Counted from the first letter of the stretch, positions 47,993 through 61,904 are shown. The stretch: 64,000 nt of DNA from Centropus unirufus (GCA_013397695.1 VYZI01000120.1:1433600-1497599); one strand, 5' to 3'. Made by a program: numbers and translations. Notes: a model not told the origin generated them from the letters alone.

Positions 47993-50900
47993 CTCTCAAG
48001 ATATGAGGAATGCGTGCTTTGAGGTGAAATTACAGGTTTTGTTCTTTCAGTCATCAAAAACTCCACTAAGTGTCATGTGGAGAAGAGACACCAACCTGCT
48101 TTATTTACAATGAATGCAATAGATGAGTAATTAGAAATTATATCCCTGCCCTCCAGTAATAAACTGGAAGGCAGACCACATAGATTTAGAACAGTATTCA
48201 TTGTTAACTTTTATGATAAAACTATAAGTAAGTATAGAGGTGGATCCTATCTCAAAGTATTTATCTGTGCAATAAAAATACAGCTGCATTTGTGTTGTAC
48301 AAACCCTCCTTTGATTGTTCCATGGCCCATTAGTTTATTATCAGAGCTTGTGGCCTGTTGGATGGACAGATCTAGTTTGTCCTTTTGTCAAATCCTGATG
48401 GAAACAGACTTGGAAGGACATGATAGGGCACAGAAGGGATGTGCCAGGGCTCAGAGTGAGATCTTTGAGTTTCTTTATCCTCCACAGGGTTTCCTGGCCC
48501 TACCTAGCAGCCTCTGTGTTGTGTGGAGAGCTGCAGTTCTTTTATCTATGGAGCCTCTGTCTGCGTTACGACCACAGTGACGATTCTTACATGCCTAATG
48601 CTACCTGTGTGCCCAATGCAGGTCTTGTATGTGGTAAGAGGAGCTGGGACTTGACAAACCTACCAAATATACTTGCTTAGACCACCAATCTTTTGGTTTT
48701 AGGGAAGGCAATGTAGTCTGTCCCAGCTGGAATAACACCCCACATGAGTCCCTCACTGCTGGATAACCTTGGCCTGTCAGAGAGGTTTACTCAGGGTCTG
48801 AGGTCATGACTCTGTCAATAAAAGCCATGTGCTTATCTCTACTGAGATACTTGACATTTATCTTCCTTTTGCTTAGACTGTCAGGGTTACTTAAGCTAGG
48901 AAGTAGAAAGTCACAGGTTTTCCTCATTGTTTATGCTAAGTGTGCCAATTAAGTGACTCTACTTATCTTCTCAAGAGCACAGACTTTGTTATGGATCCTG
49001 TATGGTCCCGTACCAGGCAAGGGACTGGCCCATAATTACTCATTTGGGTTAATCCTTGTCTCCAAACTAATCTGGGTACTTGGCCCCGTGCCTGTACCTG
49101 CTCTACATCTTGACACCCATTGAAGATCTGCCCATGGCTCCTCCTCTTGTGGAGGTAGGAAGTTGCATTTATTAATTTCTCAGGTTCTTTTCCCTTTGTT
49201 TTCTCCCTATATTAGGAGAGTTGGATCTGCACAGGGACAGCCAATACAGATATTCCCTTCCTCCCCTAGTCTTGTGCTTTGATGCCGGGGTGCAGGTTGG
49301 TGCTCTGTGGCTCGGGCTCTGTTTGCCACGGGTCTGAGCCAGGAGGTGGACTCCTCAGCTGAAAGGCATGGCATAGTTATTCAAATGAAACCTCCGCATC
49401 CCGGATCCTTCTCTAGTTATGGCAGGAAAGAGGCAAAGATTAAAGTAGAAGTGACTGTATTCTGCAAATCTGAGCCTGATCTTTTTTGTTTTGCTGATTC
49501 CACTTCTGAAAATCCAGCGTTTTTGGGTTTCTTTAAGTGGAATCAGGACTCTCTTATGTCAGGCTGTATCTTAGCATTCCTGTGTGGAAGAATCTGCATA
49601 ACGGAAGTAAATATTTGAGGACTTCTTGTAGTGTATGCTTGAATCCCTTAATGCCATGCACATCACAGATGGGCAGCCTCTCTGGATAAGATATGGATGG
49701 GGAAGCTTGCACAGCAGAGCCTTGCACTGCTGGGAAGGAACCCTCCTGGGTATTTAAAAATCGGCATCTTCTGAAGCGAATGTTTATTCCAGTCTCGAGA
49801 TCCATGCTTTGTTTATATGTTCAATTACAGACCTATGTTTTTTGACAAATATGAGAATTATTTTATGAGAGGGAATTCTTAAAAGCCTGTTATCATACAT
49901 AATAAAAACAGATGAAGGAGTCCTACCTAGGGCAGCAAGGGCTAATGATGCTTATAAACCAAACCATAAACCCATGCAGCCCTCATGACCAGAGAGGGAG
50001 CGCAGCAGCTTTTCAATCTCCATCCTCACCTTCACAAAGTGTGGGAATATCATCTGGGTACATCAGGAGGTGCTCATCCCATCGCCACCTGCCCATCACT
50101 AACTACAAACCTCAAAATCTCTGCATCCCCAGGACATGCTACATTTAGCTCAGGATCTGCCCCGTGCTCTCATCCCAGCTGTGGTGGTGTGGCCTCTAAT
50201 TATGTTGCAGTAATTAGGGGGTAAAGGCTGATATGAAATGGGGGAAATGTTGGAAATCCAAGGGTCTCACGGGGTGGGGGTCTGAGTGGGGTGTTTTTCT
50301 GGTCTCGCGCTATACAAGAGCGCATCAGCCTTTGCAGTAAAGACTTGCCACAGCAGATTGGTTTGAGTTACACTTGTTATTGCTAAGGTTTTGCTTAAAA
50401 AAAGCCTTGGGTGTGGTGGCTTTTTTATTATTCTTTTCTTTGCTTCTTGAAAACCATTGGGTTGGCCAGTCTGTGTGATATCCTGCTTTGAGTCTTGCAC
50501 ATGAAACTTCTGTATTTTGGAGGGATAGAGGGGAAACGACCTGCCTATGTGCCTGCTTTTTCAAACAGGAATAATGCTCCCTCTCCTTCAAATAAAGGAC
50601 TTTTATGGCTGATAATATATTTCATCCACCAAATCTTTAAAATCAGAAGCTTAAGTCTAATTTTGAACTTGACATTCTCTGATTAAAATTTAAAATTTAA
50701 TAGAGCTCTGTATGTGTCCAGCTATTGGGAAAGTAGTATCGAACTTCCAGCTGGTTGCTCCATCTGTTAAAGCATCTCCGTGTAAGCGGCGTGGCTGTTC
50801 ATAAACCAACACAGCAAATGGTGAGGTTGGGGTTTTAAGTCACACGGGGTGCTGAGACCCTCTCAGTCGAGTTTTTGCAGCCCTCCTGTGCCCATTGCAT

Positions 50901-51431
50901 GCGGCTGAAACCAGAGCTGCTGCACTTGGCCTGAAACTTCCCATGAACGTTGTCCTCGCTGGGGCAAACAATATCATGACATGGCTTTGCAGACAAATGA
51001 GAGAAAGGAAAGTTTTCTGTGAGCTGCTGCTTTGACAAGAACTCTTTAAGGCAGTTATTTTTAATTGGTTTTTTTTTTCCTTTAATGCATAGTCTACCTC
51101 TGGCCCAGTGAAAGCTGAAAGGCAGTAATGTTTATTTGCCATCCTTTTGCTGGTTCTCTCCCTTGTTTTTATTGTTATTTGCATGGTAAATGCCACAGTT
51201 CAGGCAGCTGCGAAACAACAGTCGCGTTCGAAGCGTATATCAAGGGGGTTTTTAAGACTTCTTTAATAAAATCAAACAACTGGTGAATATTTATCTTTTA
51301 ACTTCCATTTAAATCATATGTCAGAACATAATGAAAGCTGACAAGGATGCTGTCTGGTGGAAAAGAACTTCTTGTTGTGATTTATTCACCTGATTTGTCA
51401 TAGGTTTTAGTTTTCTGGTGGAAAAAAGAGG

Positions 51432-51447
51432 AAAAAAAAAAAAAAAA
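51432..51447. repeat. A16 homopolymer
   Basis: Sixteen consecutive A, preceded by another short A-run. This is the longest homopolymer in the window. No matching flanking direct repeat was seen, so a retroposed origin is not supported. Confidence 0.85.
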
Positions 51448-51956
51448 GACTGAACCCGGCCACTGAGTTGGGTTTAGGAATCTGTGCATTTTGAACTTGA
51501 TATCAAATGAAGTCCGTGCACAGGTAAAAAGGTGATACTTATTGTAAATACATTAGCCAGTTTGGTGTTTTATTGCCACAGATGGGAAATGAATCCCAGT
51601 TTTCTGACTGAAAGCTGCTGTGTCTCAAGTAGGTGATGCAGGCAAAGGCTTTCTCAGTGAGGGCTTGGTGGGGGGAGCACGTGTAAGTGCTGAGCCAGAA
51701 GACACGCTGCTGTGTTAAGCAGAGATGAAATCTGCCTCTTTGCCAGCAGCTTCATTACTGAGTTAAATTTATCCTCCCCTCTTAATTTTAGAAGATCTTT
51801 ATAGAATACGTACGGTAAAAATCATTAAAAGGTGCACAGATTAAAGACCATCTGTCCTCATCCTCTTGCATTTCCCCTGTGAAGACCTTGCCCAAACCCA
51901 AAACCCCTAAAATACCCCACAAAATGTTCTTCCTCCTGTCCTGTGCTCCATTCTCT

Positions 51957-52011
51957 CCAGTGTCCTCTGCCAAGGTCCAAATCAATCCAGTGTTCTCTGC
52001 CGAGATCCAAT
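51957..52011. repeat. Imperfect tandem duplication, 30-base period
   Basis: CCAGTGTCCTCTGCCAAGGT at 51957 is repeated as CCAGTGTTCTCTGCCGAGAT at 51987, and TCCAA follows each. The copies differ at a few positions, so the duplication is not recent. Read on the minus strand, the two units translate to similar peptide segments (DLGREHW and DLGRGHW) because 30 is a multiple of three. I do not think it is coding. Confidence 0.8.
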
Positions 52012-52088
52012 GCTTCCCATCCTCGGCAGAGCCATAACCTGAGCACTACTGGCAGATCCAGAAGACAATGTGCCAGTACTGGAATATT

Positions 52089-52120
52089 TCTATAAGTAGA
52101 AAAAAAAAAATCTATAAGTA
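52089..52120. repeat. Poly(A) flanked by 10-base direct repeats
   Basis: TCTATAAGTA at 52089-52098, G, eleven A, then TCTATAAGTA again at 52111-52120. The arrangement matches the outline of a target-site duplication around a bare poly(A). A slippage-type duplication of a 22-base unit would look the same. Confidence 0.75.
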
Positions 52121-54989
52121 ACCCCAAATTTAGCTTCAGACAGTAAATTTCTTAATTCCCTTCAGGAACGGTTTCTTGCAGGACTTAATTACATTTTAAA
52201 GTGGTGATTGATTATCCTGATGTGATTGAAGCCACTGCAATTAAATGTAAGAGCAGTCAGAACAGTAAGAGCAGTATTAATATGCAAAATGCTCAAATAA
52301 CTTTTCTTTTTCCCAGCTCCTTCTTGAAGTGTTTCCATGCCTACATGTGCTTGGCTCCATTTTACATATTTTTTTTATATTATATAATTAACAAGCAAGT
52401 TAACTTGACAAACACAGTCACTCTTTTATACAATGGCAGTTGTGTCATATTTCAGTATCGATGTATTTCAGCTTGCAATTAATGTTTTTAGATTAAATCT
52501 AAGCTCCACAACTCAAGTATTTTAGTGGCTCTAAAACAAACTACTTTTTCCTCTGTAGTTTTATCCATTTGGATTTGTGGATTTACAGCTATTGATCTGT
52601 TGGGAAAATAAATGTTTCGGGAAGTACCTCCTTAAATTGAGAGTTACATGTCTTTGTTCTCCCTGGTTTAAATCAGGCTTTGGCTCTGTGGAATGTTCTC
52701 CTGCTCACTCCTCCTCATTCACAACTGAAGGAGACTTCAAATATTTTATAATGTTGAAACCAGTTCATCTTTTGGCACAAGTGATCTCTTCATAAACAAA
52801 TACTGTTTGTGGCATGAAGGATGAGAGAGAATAAATTGTCCCAGCCCTGCTGAGCCCAATGAGTTTATTCCAGTTGGGAATACAACTAGGATGTTTGGCA
52901 AAATACTACATAAAGCTTGATTAATACACGAGAGGAGGTTTTTTTATTTATTTAAGTAAAATCCTGCAGTGTGACCACAAGTTCTTCTATATTTATCTGT
53001 TGGAAGACTTTCTAATTGTTCTGCCTAATGGGACCTTGTAGAATCTGGAAAAGTAGCTTAATTTCCTCCTTCACATGGATTTTTAGTTTGGTTTTGTTTG
53101 TTTGTTTTTTTCCTTCTTTTTTTGCTGTCAAAACCTCCGCAAACCTCAATTAGTTTCATTTGCTATATAGACAATGAATTAATTCCCTGTATATTTCCTA
53201 TCATTGTCCTCAGTGCAGATTTAATTAACAATAAGCAATCTCACTGTATTCTTGCTGCCTGTTTCTTCTTCTGGTTTGTGTTTTTCTCATTATTATTAGT
53301 GTTATTTTTCCCACGGAGGATCCATCCCCTAAACCCTTTACTGGGTTCCAAAATGACCTTTAGGAGTGTCAAACCTTCACAACTGCTTCTGCGTCCCTTG
53401 GGAACGGGCTGGATATTCAGCCCTGGGACGCTGCAGTTGGATCGATAGTCATTGTACCTACTGACTGGAGACTCTAAAAAGCACCAGCGCCAAGCGCGTG
53501 CCTCTGTTAGTTAACAGCTTCTCCCATAAGCGCTGCCTCCCAAGAAAACTGTATAACTGCCACGATGATTTATGGGTTTCTATTGCTAAGCTCCCAGTCA
53601 GATAATTTTTCAGTGTCCACTTTTCTGCAGTGCTGCGTAAAATAGAATTAAAATTTAGAACTCGGTTAGAGCCTTCACTTTGGGAAACAACTTATTTTGG
53701 GGAATTACCACTTTTTTTTTCTTTTTGGGAAGTGAACAGGGAAGGTGTGGAGCGGTATCAGCACTTGGTTAGCAGCATGATCTGGAGCACATGGACTTTG
53801 CGGTGGGAACTGGGTCTAGTGGGGTTTTGGGTGAGTTTAAAGGTCTTGCAGGGGTTCAAGTGTCACAAGGAGATGAGAAAGTGGGGAAGTGTTTTGTGTA
53901 GTTAAACAGAAAACTGCCCAGAGTATCACGGGGGATCTGGGAAGGAGAGATCCTCAAAGTTCAGGTGTGAGTGGAGATGTTTTAGCAGGAAAGCTTGCAT
54001 GGGAATTCTGGGCTGTCAGGATTATCCAGTTAAAGCCCGTTATTTAATATTGCAAACAGAAACTTGGGGATATGGCAGGAGGGAAAGCTCACCTTTAAAA
54101 TAAGAACGATTCAAGGGAACTTGGGTCATCCTGCACTGTGCCTGCTAAATGTGAGCTTGTGATTTCTCTGTCTTTGTCCTGATGGTCCTTTGCTGCCAAA
54201 CTTTTAGCTCCAGAAATGAAAGGGCACAAATCAAATGGTGTGGACGTATATATTTAATAAATACCCAGTCATTAATGTGGGAGCAGATGTTGATGCAACT
54301 TGGTTCCTCCATGCTGGCACCTTGGGGATGAACCAAGTCCTCTCCTCATGAAACTCGGTGCCTCTGGAAGCATTTGTAGCTACTTCTCATTCCCTTGACT
54401 CTTGCAAGGTGGGATTAAACCATGTTTAAAAATCCCAAAGCACAACTTGTTGCATCTCTAAGCTACTTTTCTGCAGTGACTGCAGCAGCTCATCCCCTCA
54501 GCGGATTGTATTGCATGGGCACTGCTAAGTGTACTGCAACTACTCCTATCAATATTGCAGAGGTCCTGCTGCCAGCAGGTAAGGGAGGATGTGTTTTGCT
54601 AGAGAGAAACAGATATTTATTGTTATTGCACTGTATTTGTGATAAAGGTGCTGAGCATCTACCAGCAGCTGGAGCCAGAGCTGATGGCAGTTCTGAAGTG
54701 AAGCGTTGAGATTTTCCTGATGGGAATTTTTCCAGCACGTCATGCGGTGAATCTTATGTGTTTCTCCTCACACTCTGGTTTCTGAGCTTTCTTTATAACA
54801 CAGCACTGACTTTTCTGAATATTTGATTAATGAAAATTGGCCTTTTGGATGGGTGCACAGTGCAATATTTCATATTTTGTTTTAGGTGCTGTAGTGAACC
54901 CAGCACTTCTGCAGAGATAGAGATTATGCAGCACAATGATAAAGTGTAAAAGGTGATGTGAAGTTCACAAGGGAGGTAGGAACCAGAGG

Positions 54990-55020
54990 AAAAAAAAAAA
55001 TAAAGAAAAGAAAAAAAGAA
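54990..55020. repeat. A-rich simple repeat
   Basis: A11 followed by TAAAGAAAAGAAAAAAAGAA-type sequence. Low complexity. Confidence 0.85.
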
Positions 55021-58000
55021 ACTCTAGGCAAATGTGCCTGGGTTTTAGAGCTTCTTGATGGAGCAGTTGCATTACAATTCTGATATAGAAGGACTGAAAT
55101 ACCAGAGTGAATGAGGCAAATTTGCCCTTAGGATACATCTCCAATTTATTTACATTTGTATAAGCATGCGATGATCTACAGATAAAGAAACCCTGGAGAG
55201 CTGCCTGGCATTATTGAAACGGGCAAGCAGAAAGTTCCTAATACAGGCAGCAGCAGCTGGGATGGATGGGTATCCTTTTGTTATTATCCTTCTCCTTCCT
55301 TAAGAAAGCAGGAAATGCCTGGCTTAGATAAAATAAGTGTATAAATCACCCCAAATGTGTGTAATATTTATGGTCCTAATTTGTATTGTTGGATTTATCT
55401 CCTGCCTGGAGAGAGAGGTTTTTTCTGATGCCCTCAATGGCTGCTGCTTCCCAGTTTATATCACTTGTTGTCATTTTTTATATCACTTGAAAGGCTATGT
55501 GTGAAAGCGGAATTTGTACCAACATGTTACAGTGCAGTTAAAAATAACTTTGGTGGTTGTCCAGGTTTTCTCCTATTCACGGGAGGAACAGAGGGCTTTC
55601 TCTCGGAGGACTGGTTAATTGGGACTCTGTCGAAAGGTATAAGTTTATTTCAAGATCTAAAATGAGTGCTGTGAAGGACTTGGCGAGGCAGAAGATGAAA
55701 CAGGATAAAAGTTAATCCTAAAATTTGAAGCTGTGCCCAGTTTTGAAACTGGGTTCTTCATGAGCTTGCTCGGATAAATAACCTTCCCCTAAGTAATGTG
55801 CTTGCCTTTGTGCTTTGGAGAATTGTGATCAAAACTCCTCCAATTTGTTCACCTTTGTTGAGGATTTGTGGTCTGGGTTTTCTCTGAAGCAGAATGCCAA
55901 AAAGTTATCCAGCTGCAAGTGCTGATGGGTGCACGGGGCAAAGTTGGAGGGCTGAGGTTGAAGGAAAGCCACCTGACCTACAGTGCTTATGCTGCAATTT
56001 TCAGACAATCGTGAGCGAGCTTTGATTTTTAAATACCCCTCGACAAATTAACATCTAAAACCTGGGTTATGTTCAGATCTTGCTCTTTGCAATAATATTC
56101 CTGAGGCCAGCAAGACAGCACAGCTACTGAGGTATCAGATTAAACTGTTTTACCTTGAACCCCCTGTATGAATTATTCAAAGTGTTCTCATTAGTATTCA
56201 TTCATATAACCTCACTTGTCACTCATCAAAGGTTACATTTTCCGTCTATACCCAATTCTTCTTGTCCCTGTCTAGACTTCCCAAAGCCTTGTATTTTTTA
56301 AAATGCACTGAATTACAGGGGGGTCAACTCATGGGCCCTCTTCCTTGTGCCTGCTGCTGGAGATTTTTATTTTCATCCAGACCTCCTAAATCCCAAGCCA
56401 ATGGCAACACGGTATTTTGTAGGGAAGCAAACCCCTGAAGAACATGGACAAGCAGTTTGCTGGCGAGTGGCTGTCTTTTCCAAGGTTAGACTCCGTGGCA
56501 GATACTGTTGGAAGGCAAATGGTGCAGACTGGAGAGCCCTGATCCCATCAGGGCTGTGGAGAGAAGTTATTTGGAGGAGGCAGTGAGGGACAGGCTGGTG
56601 GCAAGTGATTGAAGCAGGAGGTGATCTGCGGAGGTAGGGACAGATGGAGCGTGCAGGTGTTCAGCTGCTGAGGGTTTGGCAGGGAGCTGGGAAGACTTGA
56701 GACTGTTTTAGTAAGAAGTTGCAAGTATTGAGACAGCAGATTTTACTAGGTTGGTTTTTTTCCCTTCATTGTTTGGAAGCTGTGTTTCTATGTGGGCTTT
56801 ATCGGATGCGTGAGAGCCCCTTCTTGCAAAGCCATCAGGTGATAAAAAGGATGCTGCTGGGCTCAATGTGTGCTTCACAGAGCTCCAGCTTGATGGTTCT
56901 GGTGTTGGCCGTGATGGATGGGGCCTGTGTGGCTTCTTTTTTCTTGGTTTGGCTGTTGCGTTCCTTTAAAAATCATACAGCATTCTAGACAGGCTTCTGC
57001 ATGGCCACTCCCCAGAGACTTAGCAGGGTCCCTAATGTGGTGGAGAAGGAGTCAGGGAAGGAGGAGGGTTTGTAGGAGGAGCAGGGAGCCCCAGCATCAA
57101 GCAGGGAGCTGGCCAAAGGGGAGCAGGCAGGAATCTGTGCAGGGACGAGCACTGGTTTTTCATGATATCCTACATGCTTGATCATAACCCACCCCAGGAG
57201 CACGTCTCGGTGAGGAGCAGGTTGTGAATGGGAATGGTGCCCTGGGCAGCTGAAATGGGACTTTCAGTTGCCTCTGCTGGGAATCCTGATGGGATTTGGT
57301 GGACTAAAAAAAGGCCCCGGGAAAGGGAAGACTATGAAAAGCACTTTCAGGCTCCTGTCTGCCAGTTTGCCTCCTTCCCCAGCAACCTTTGAACCTATTT
57401 CAAGTGCATCCTCACAGAGACCTGGAGAACTTAAAATTCCCAGGCAAGTTTTGTTGGAAGAAGCAGTTGGCTGGAATAAGGAGACCTCACAACTCCACAG
57501 AACTATATACAAAATAGTGCCACAGGCAATTAGGCATCACAAACTTTTGGTTTATCCTGGAACACATTTTCTCTGCCAGCACAAGGACATGAAAACTTGG
57601 GCAGATGTTTTGCCCAGCAGTCATGCCTTTAGCACAGCTGGGAGCATGTAGTGACAGAGGGGAGCATTGTTAAGCCAGGTCGGGCCGTGCTCTGGCATGG
57701 CAGAGGCAGGACTGCAGGCAGGGGGAGGCTTTTGGCAGCTGCACCCACCTGGAGAAAACCCTTCTGTCTCATACAGCCGGAATGATAAAGTGAGAAAACC
57801 AGTCTTCTCCATTCACAATGTTTCCTTCAGTATCAATAAAACCACCACTGAGTTTCATTCTGAATCTAGATTAATGCAAGTAGTGCATTCAAGTTAATTA
57901 CAAAATTAAAGCATTTTAGGAAATAATGAATTCGCCCATGATAACTACAACTTGTTTAAAGGTCACCGGGTAAGGACTGTTTAAAAATCTATTAAAGATC

Positions 58001-61000
58001 TTGCATCCACAAGACTGATCAAATTGTTTGCTCATTCAGTCGCTGGCTTCTCTGATTTATTCAGATTTATTCTTAGGTAAAAGGAGACAGAAGGGGCCTT
58101 TTCAATTTTTTTTCTGTTTTAACGTTTCATTTCACTTTTAAGGTAATGTTGTGGAAGATGATGATTCAACCTTGACTGCTATTGCAATACTGGCACTGAA
58201 TTTTTCCATTGGCTCTTCTGCATATGTAAGGACTATTCCTTGCTGCTGGTCTCGCTTTGTGTAATGAATCGCTTGCTTCAACGTGCTTCTTTATCCGTGC
58301 CCTACCTAGAGCATGGTAGATCTACCTAGGGACTTCTCATGTTTTCTGGTCCCAGACCTGCCTCTTCTCTCCTGCAGCTAGAGCTGTTTCAGGTTTTTTG
58401 CTCCTGCAGCCAGAGTTGGTTTAGGTTTCTGTTATGGGAGTTCCATGTCTGGGCGTTGAATCTGGACTCATTTCTTGGGTTCATTAAAAGTGTCTGCAAA
58501 GCGTTCTCTGGTGGCATGAAGAGCCATGGAACTGGACTATAGGAGGGGAGTTTGTGCCTTTTAACTAATGACCAGCACCTCTATAGCAGGGGAAGTGGAG
58601 AAAGCAGCAGCTGGGCATTGGGTGCCTGAATTGGTGAATCCGAGGAGTGGTTCCAAGGTGTGGATGCTTTTAATTTAATGGTATTAGCACAGGGGAGTTC
58701 CTGATCATCGGAACTTGTGAAGAATTTAATATCCCTATTGCAATCTGTTTGGGGCCTTGCCCCTGTTTTTATCTCCATCCTTCAGTGCATCAGGTGGAGA
58801 GGAGATGGCAGGGACCAGACAAAACTGGGCACTGCTGGTGCCATCATGAGAGGTTTGAACCTGCGACATCAATGTGACTTCCAATTTTTTTCCAGAATCA
58901 GCTTCTATTGTCCTTGCTTCTCTGGCTGAATGAACCAACACAGTTTTATTAAATTAGCCATTTGTTATGTCTCTTGTACTCCATGGAAAGCAATTTCAGA
59001 GACTAATGACTGCAAGGCCCCTCACAATAGCCGCTCTGAACTCTCCCTTCAGCAGCCAGTCTTGCTGAGGAGAGTGTCACCAGTGCTGGCATTGAGTGGG
59101 TGGAGGTGACAGACCACTGGTGACAAGCAATGCCTGCCCTTCAGACAGAAAGCGCCCGAATCCTGGTCACACATTACTGGGAAAATGTTCTTTTACTTAA
59201 GATCAGATCCTGAAAGATATCATAGTATTTTTCTCCATCTCACACCACAATGTGGTGTCCTGGGCCGGTTGCCATTTGGATAAGAGACTGTGACTATTAC
59301 ATTAGATGGATGTGTGACTTCTGCTAGCTTTCCTAAACCACATTTATTGGAAAGGAAAAGCAGCCTGTGTTTGAGGAAAGTAATCTCCGTCTGCTCCAGT
59401 TATGATAGAAAGATACCCTTGAAGATAAGAAATTAAGAGAGTGAAAATAGGAAAATATAATTTTCTAAGAAGTAATACATAGGAGAAAGGATGGCAAGGT
59501 TGTCTTTCCTTGAAGGAGATAAGTATGCACAGGTCTGGAAGACCTGGCAGCGGGTAGGTAGTGTTCACGCTATTGAATCTCATTTGCTTCAATGTGGAGC
59601 TTTGCTCCTCCCTGCTGCAGCAACCACCCCCTGGCTGCCCAGCTCTTCAGAGAGAGAAGGAAGGTGGTGGAAGAGCTATGTGGCTGTCAGCCACTATGCT
59701 GTGCTATTATCCTCCTCCCAGCAGGCCACCAGTTGTCATCCTTCTTCTGTAGCACCCATGAATCAGCTTTTGTATTCCCAGAAGTCTTCAGGGATGGTGG
59801 CTCTAAAAATGATGGCTTATCCTGGGTCCTATCTCTGCAAGGAGGTGGAGTTACAAATTGCACCCCTTCCAGAAGGTCACCGAGTTCCCCATCTACAGAG
59901 GCACCAGGATATTTATAGGGCGCCTCATAGCATTTCTGTCAGGATCCTTTCTCCTAATATACGCATTAGAGATTTTAAACTTGGTGTGCAAGAAAGATGA
60001 TAAAGCCTGCACAATAAATCTGCTCGTATTAATTCAATGGCTCTCTTGTGCAAAGCCTTTTTACTGCTACCACTACCAAATAAACACAAAGCAAAGTCAG
60101 AGCACGGTGATATTTTGGAACAACTTGTGGGTGATGCATAATGCTGGAGAAGCTCACACAGACATCAGCCACACCACGTGAGATATTAAGTGCTAACAAA
60201 TGACTGGGTTATTTCCTATGAGCTAAGGCAGAGGATGTTTAGCAGCGCTTCAGGTGGCCTGGTATGCTGTTTCCAATAGAGGACAGTGTTGCACAGTCAT
60301 GCTGGTTGTTTATTAATTAGGATTTGGAATCGAAAGTTATAAAATTATCCAATTGAAAAATCCTGGCCCAATTTCTTAATGGGCTTAGCTGTCCTGGTTT
60401 TGAAATTCTTGCTGTTGCAGTGGTCAACTCCAAACTTTGCCCACACTGGGAACCACACTGGGTTGGGCTTTCTAGCATCTCTGCCTGCTGCAGGTTCTTT
60501 GCCTTGTCTGATGGGTCCCATCAAATCTCACTGACAAGGAGGAAGGGCAAAATGAAAGGAGAGGGAGTCAGAGGAGGTGATGCTGGCCAAGAAGCTGCAA
60601 GTGACTGAGCAAGCATGCAGCCACAGGTAAGATGCTGGGCCAGGTTCACAGGCAGCAAAGCCTGGTGAGAAGTTCAGGATGAATGACCATTAAGTTCCTT
60701 GAGTTTACCTGGGCTGAAGTCATTGTCATTCCTGCTAACATGGGTCACTCACAGTCCACTCCTTTGGATGATCCAAATACTTGGCTTAACAAATTCTTTG
60801 CTGCTAAGAAGTCCTTGAACACTTATGCATCCTGTTTTTTGTTTGGTTTTTTTTCTTCTTCTGGGTCTTTTTTACTAGTCCCTTCGTTAAAGACTTAGGT
60901 GTTTTTATAGGCTTGTGGGTAAGTGGTTTGCATCTTTGCCCGGGAAGATATGCTATAGGATTTCAGTGGGCTTTCTGATTCAAACACTCGTTTCAAGGCT

Positions 61001-61881
61001 GATTGCATTTGTACGAGAAGGCTCTTCTCCAGTTCTTGTTTCCATAGAATGGTCTGATGAGTTAATAAATTAACACTACATTACTAATTTAGGAGCCAAA
61101 TTTCTTGCTTGTGACTCTGTGGCATGAACAGGGTCCCTATCCCTAGTGCTGGGGTTTCACACCTTTCAGGAGCATGGATTAATTCTGTTGCTGGGAGGCT
61201 GCTTGTCTCAAAGTAAAGGGATCTGAAATTTAAGCAGGAACTAGCAGGTTTTCAGTCTGGGAAGACATCTTTGATGCATCCTCTCACCCCTAACCTGGAG
61301 GGAAGGACTCTTGTCTGTGCCCATAGGCACCAGTGGAGAAGCCAGTGACATCTGGCATGGGATCTCATACTGCTTTCTCATAGTTCCATACTGGAGTGGT
61401 TTTGGCTATCGTATCAGAAAACTGAGGAAAACCGCTTGACAAACTGGGCAAATAGATGCTGCCAATAAACCCCATAAGTAACAAAGCCTTTTTTATTGAA
61501 TTGTGGAGCCACATTTTATTGGTGAATTAATAGGAACAACCAAACTATTTTAGTGGCTAACTGGGAGCGGTATATCAGTAGCAGTATTAATAAGTGTGGA
61601 GTGACAGGAGATTTGTAAGAGTGGGAAAATGAGATACAGTATTTATCCCTTGTGCAAAATCTCTTTTATTATTAAAGATATTGGGTTAACTAGGGATAGA
61701 TTTAATACTTCAACTCTATTTTTATTGGATAATTAGTAGTGAGCAATCCCAACCCTGGGACAAGGACAGAAATCTGAAAATGAAGAAGTCATGAAAGGAG
61801 GGGAAAGAAAAAGAAAACAGAGAACAGGTTTGGGGTTTGCTTTATATATTTTGTGCAGGCAGTGATGATACGAAATGTTCG

Positions 61882-61899
61882 TATATATATATATATATA
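61882..61899. repeat. TA microsatellite, nine units
   Basis: Nine uninterrupted TA units, ending five bases before the truncated 5' end of a CR1 copy. This is the only clear dinucleotide microsatellite in the window. Confidence 0.93.
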
Positions 61900-61904
61900 G
61901 GAAT

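Larger units (their letters stand above)
42584..61881. other. Gene-free unique DNA, longest CR1-free stretch
   Basis: These 19 kb contain no recognised gene and no recognised CR1 copy. Noted: T12 (47670-47681); a G/T tract (47944-47992); A16 (51432-51447); a 30-base duplication (51957-52011); poly(A) between direct repeats (52089-52120); an A-rich run (54990-55020); a purine-rich run (57041-57082); and exon-like stretches at 54477-54578 and 60421-60626. The plus-strand open frame at 59491-60000 (169 codons) is the second longest in the window and overlaps two others in different frames. It has no recognisable domain. Confidence 0.6.

Noticed and set aside
57041..57082. Purine-rich run as a triplex or structural element
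   Set aside because: It is interrupted by C and T, has no mirror symmetry, and is ordinary for GC-richer stretches.
59491..60000. 169-codon plus-strand open frame as a gene
   Set aside because: No recognisable domain, overlaps two other open frames in different phases, and the length is within chance expectation for 64 kb.
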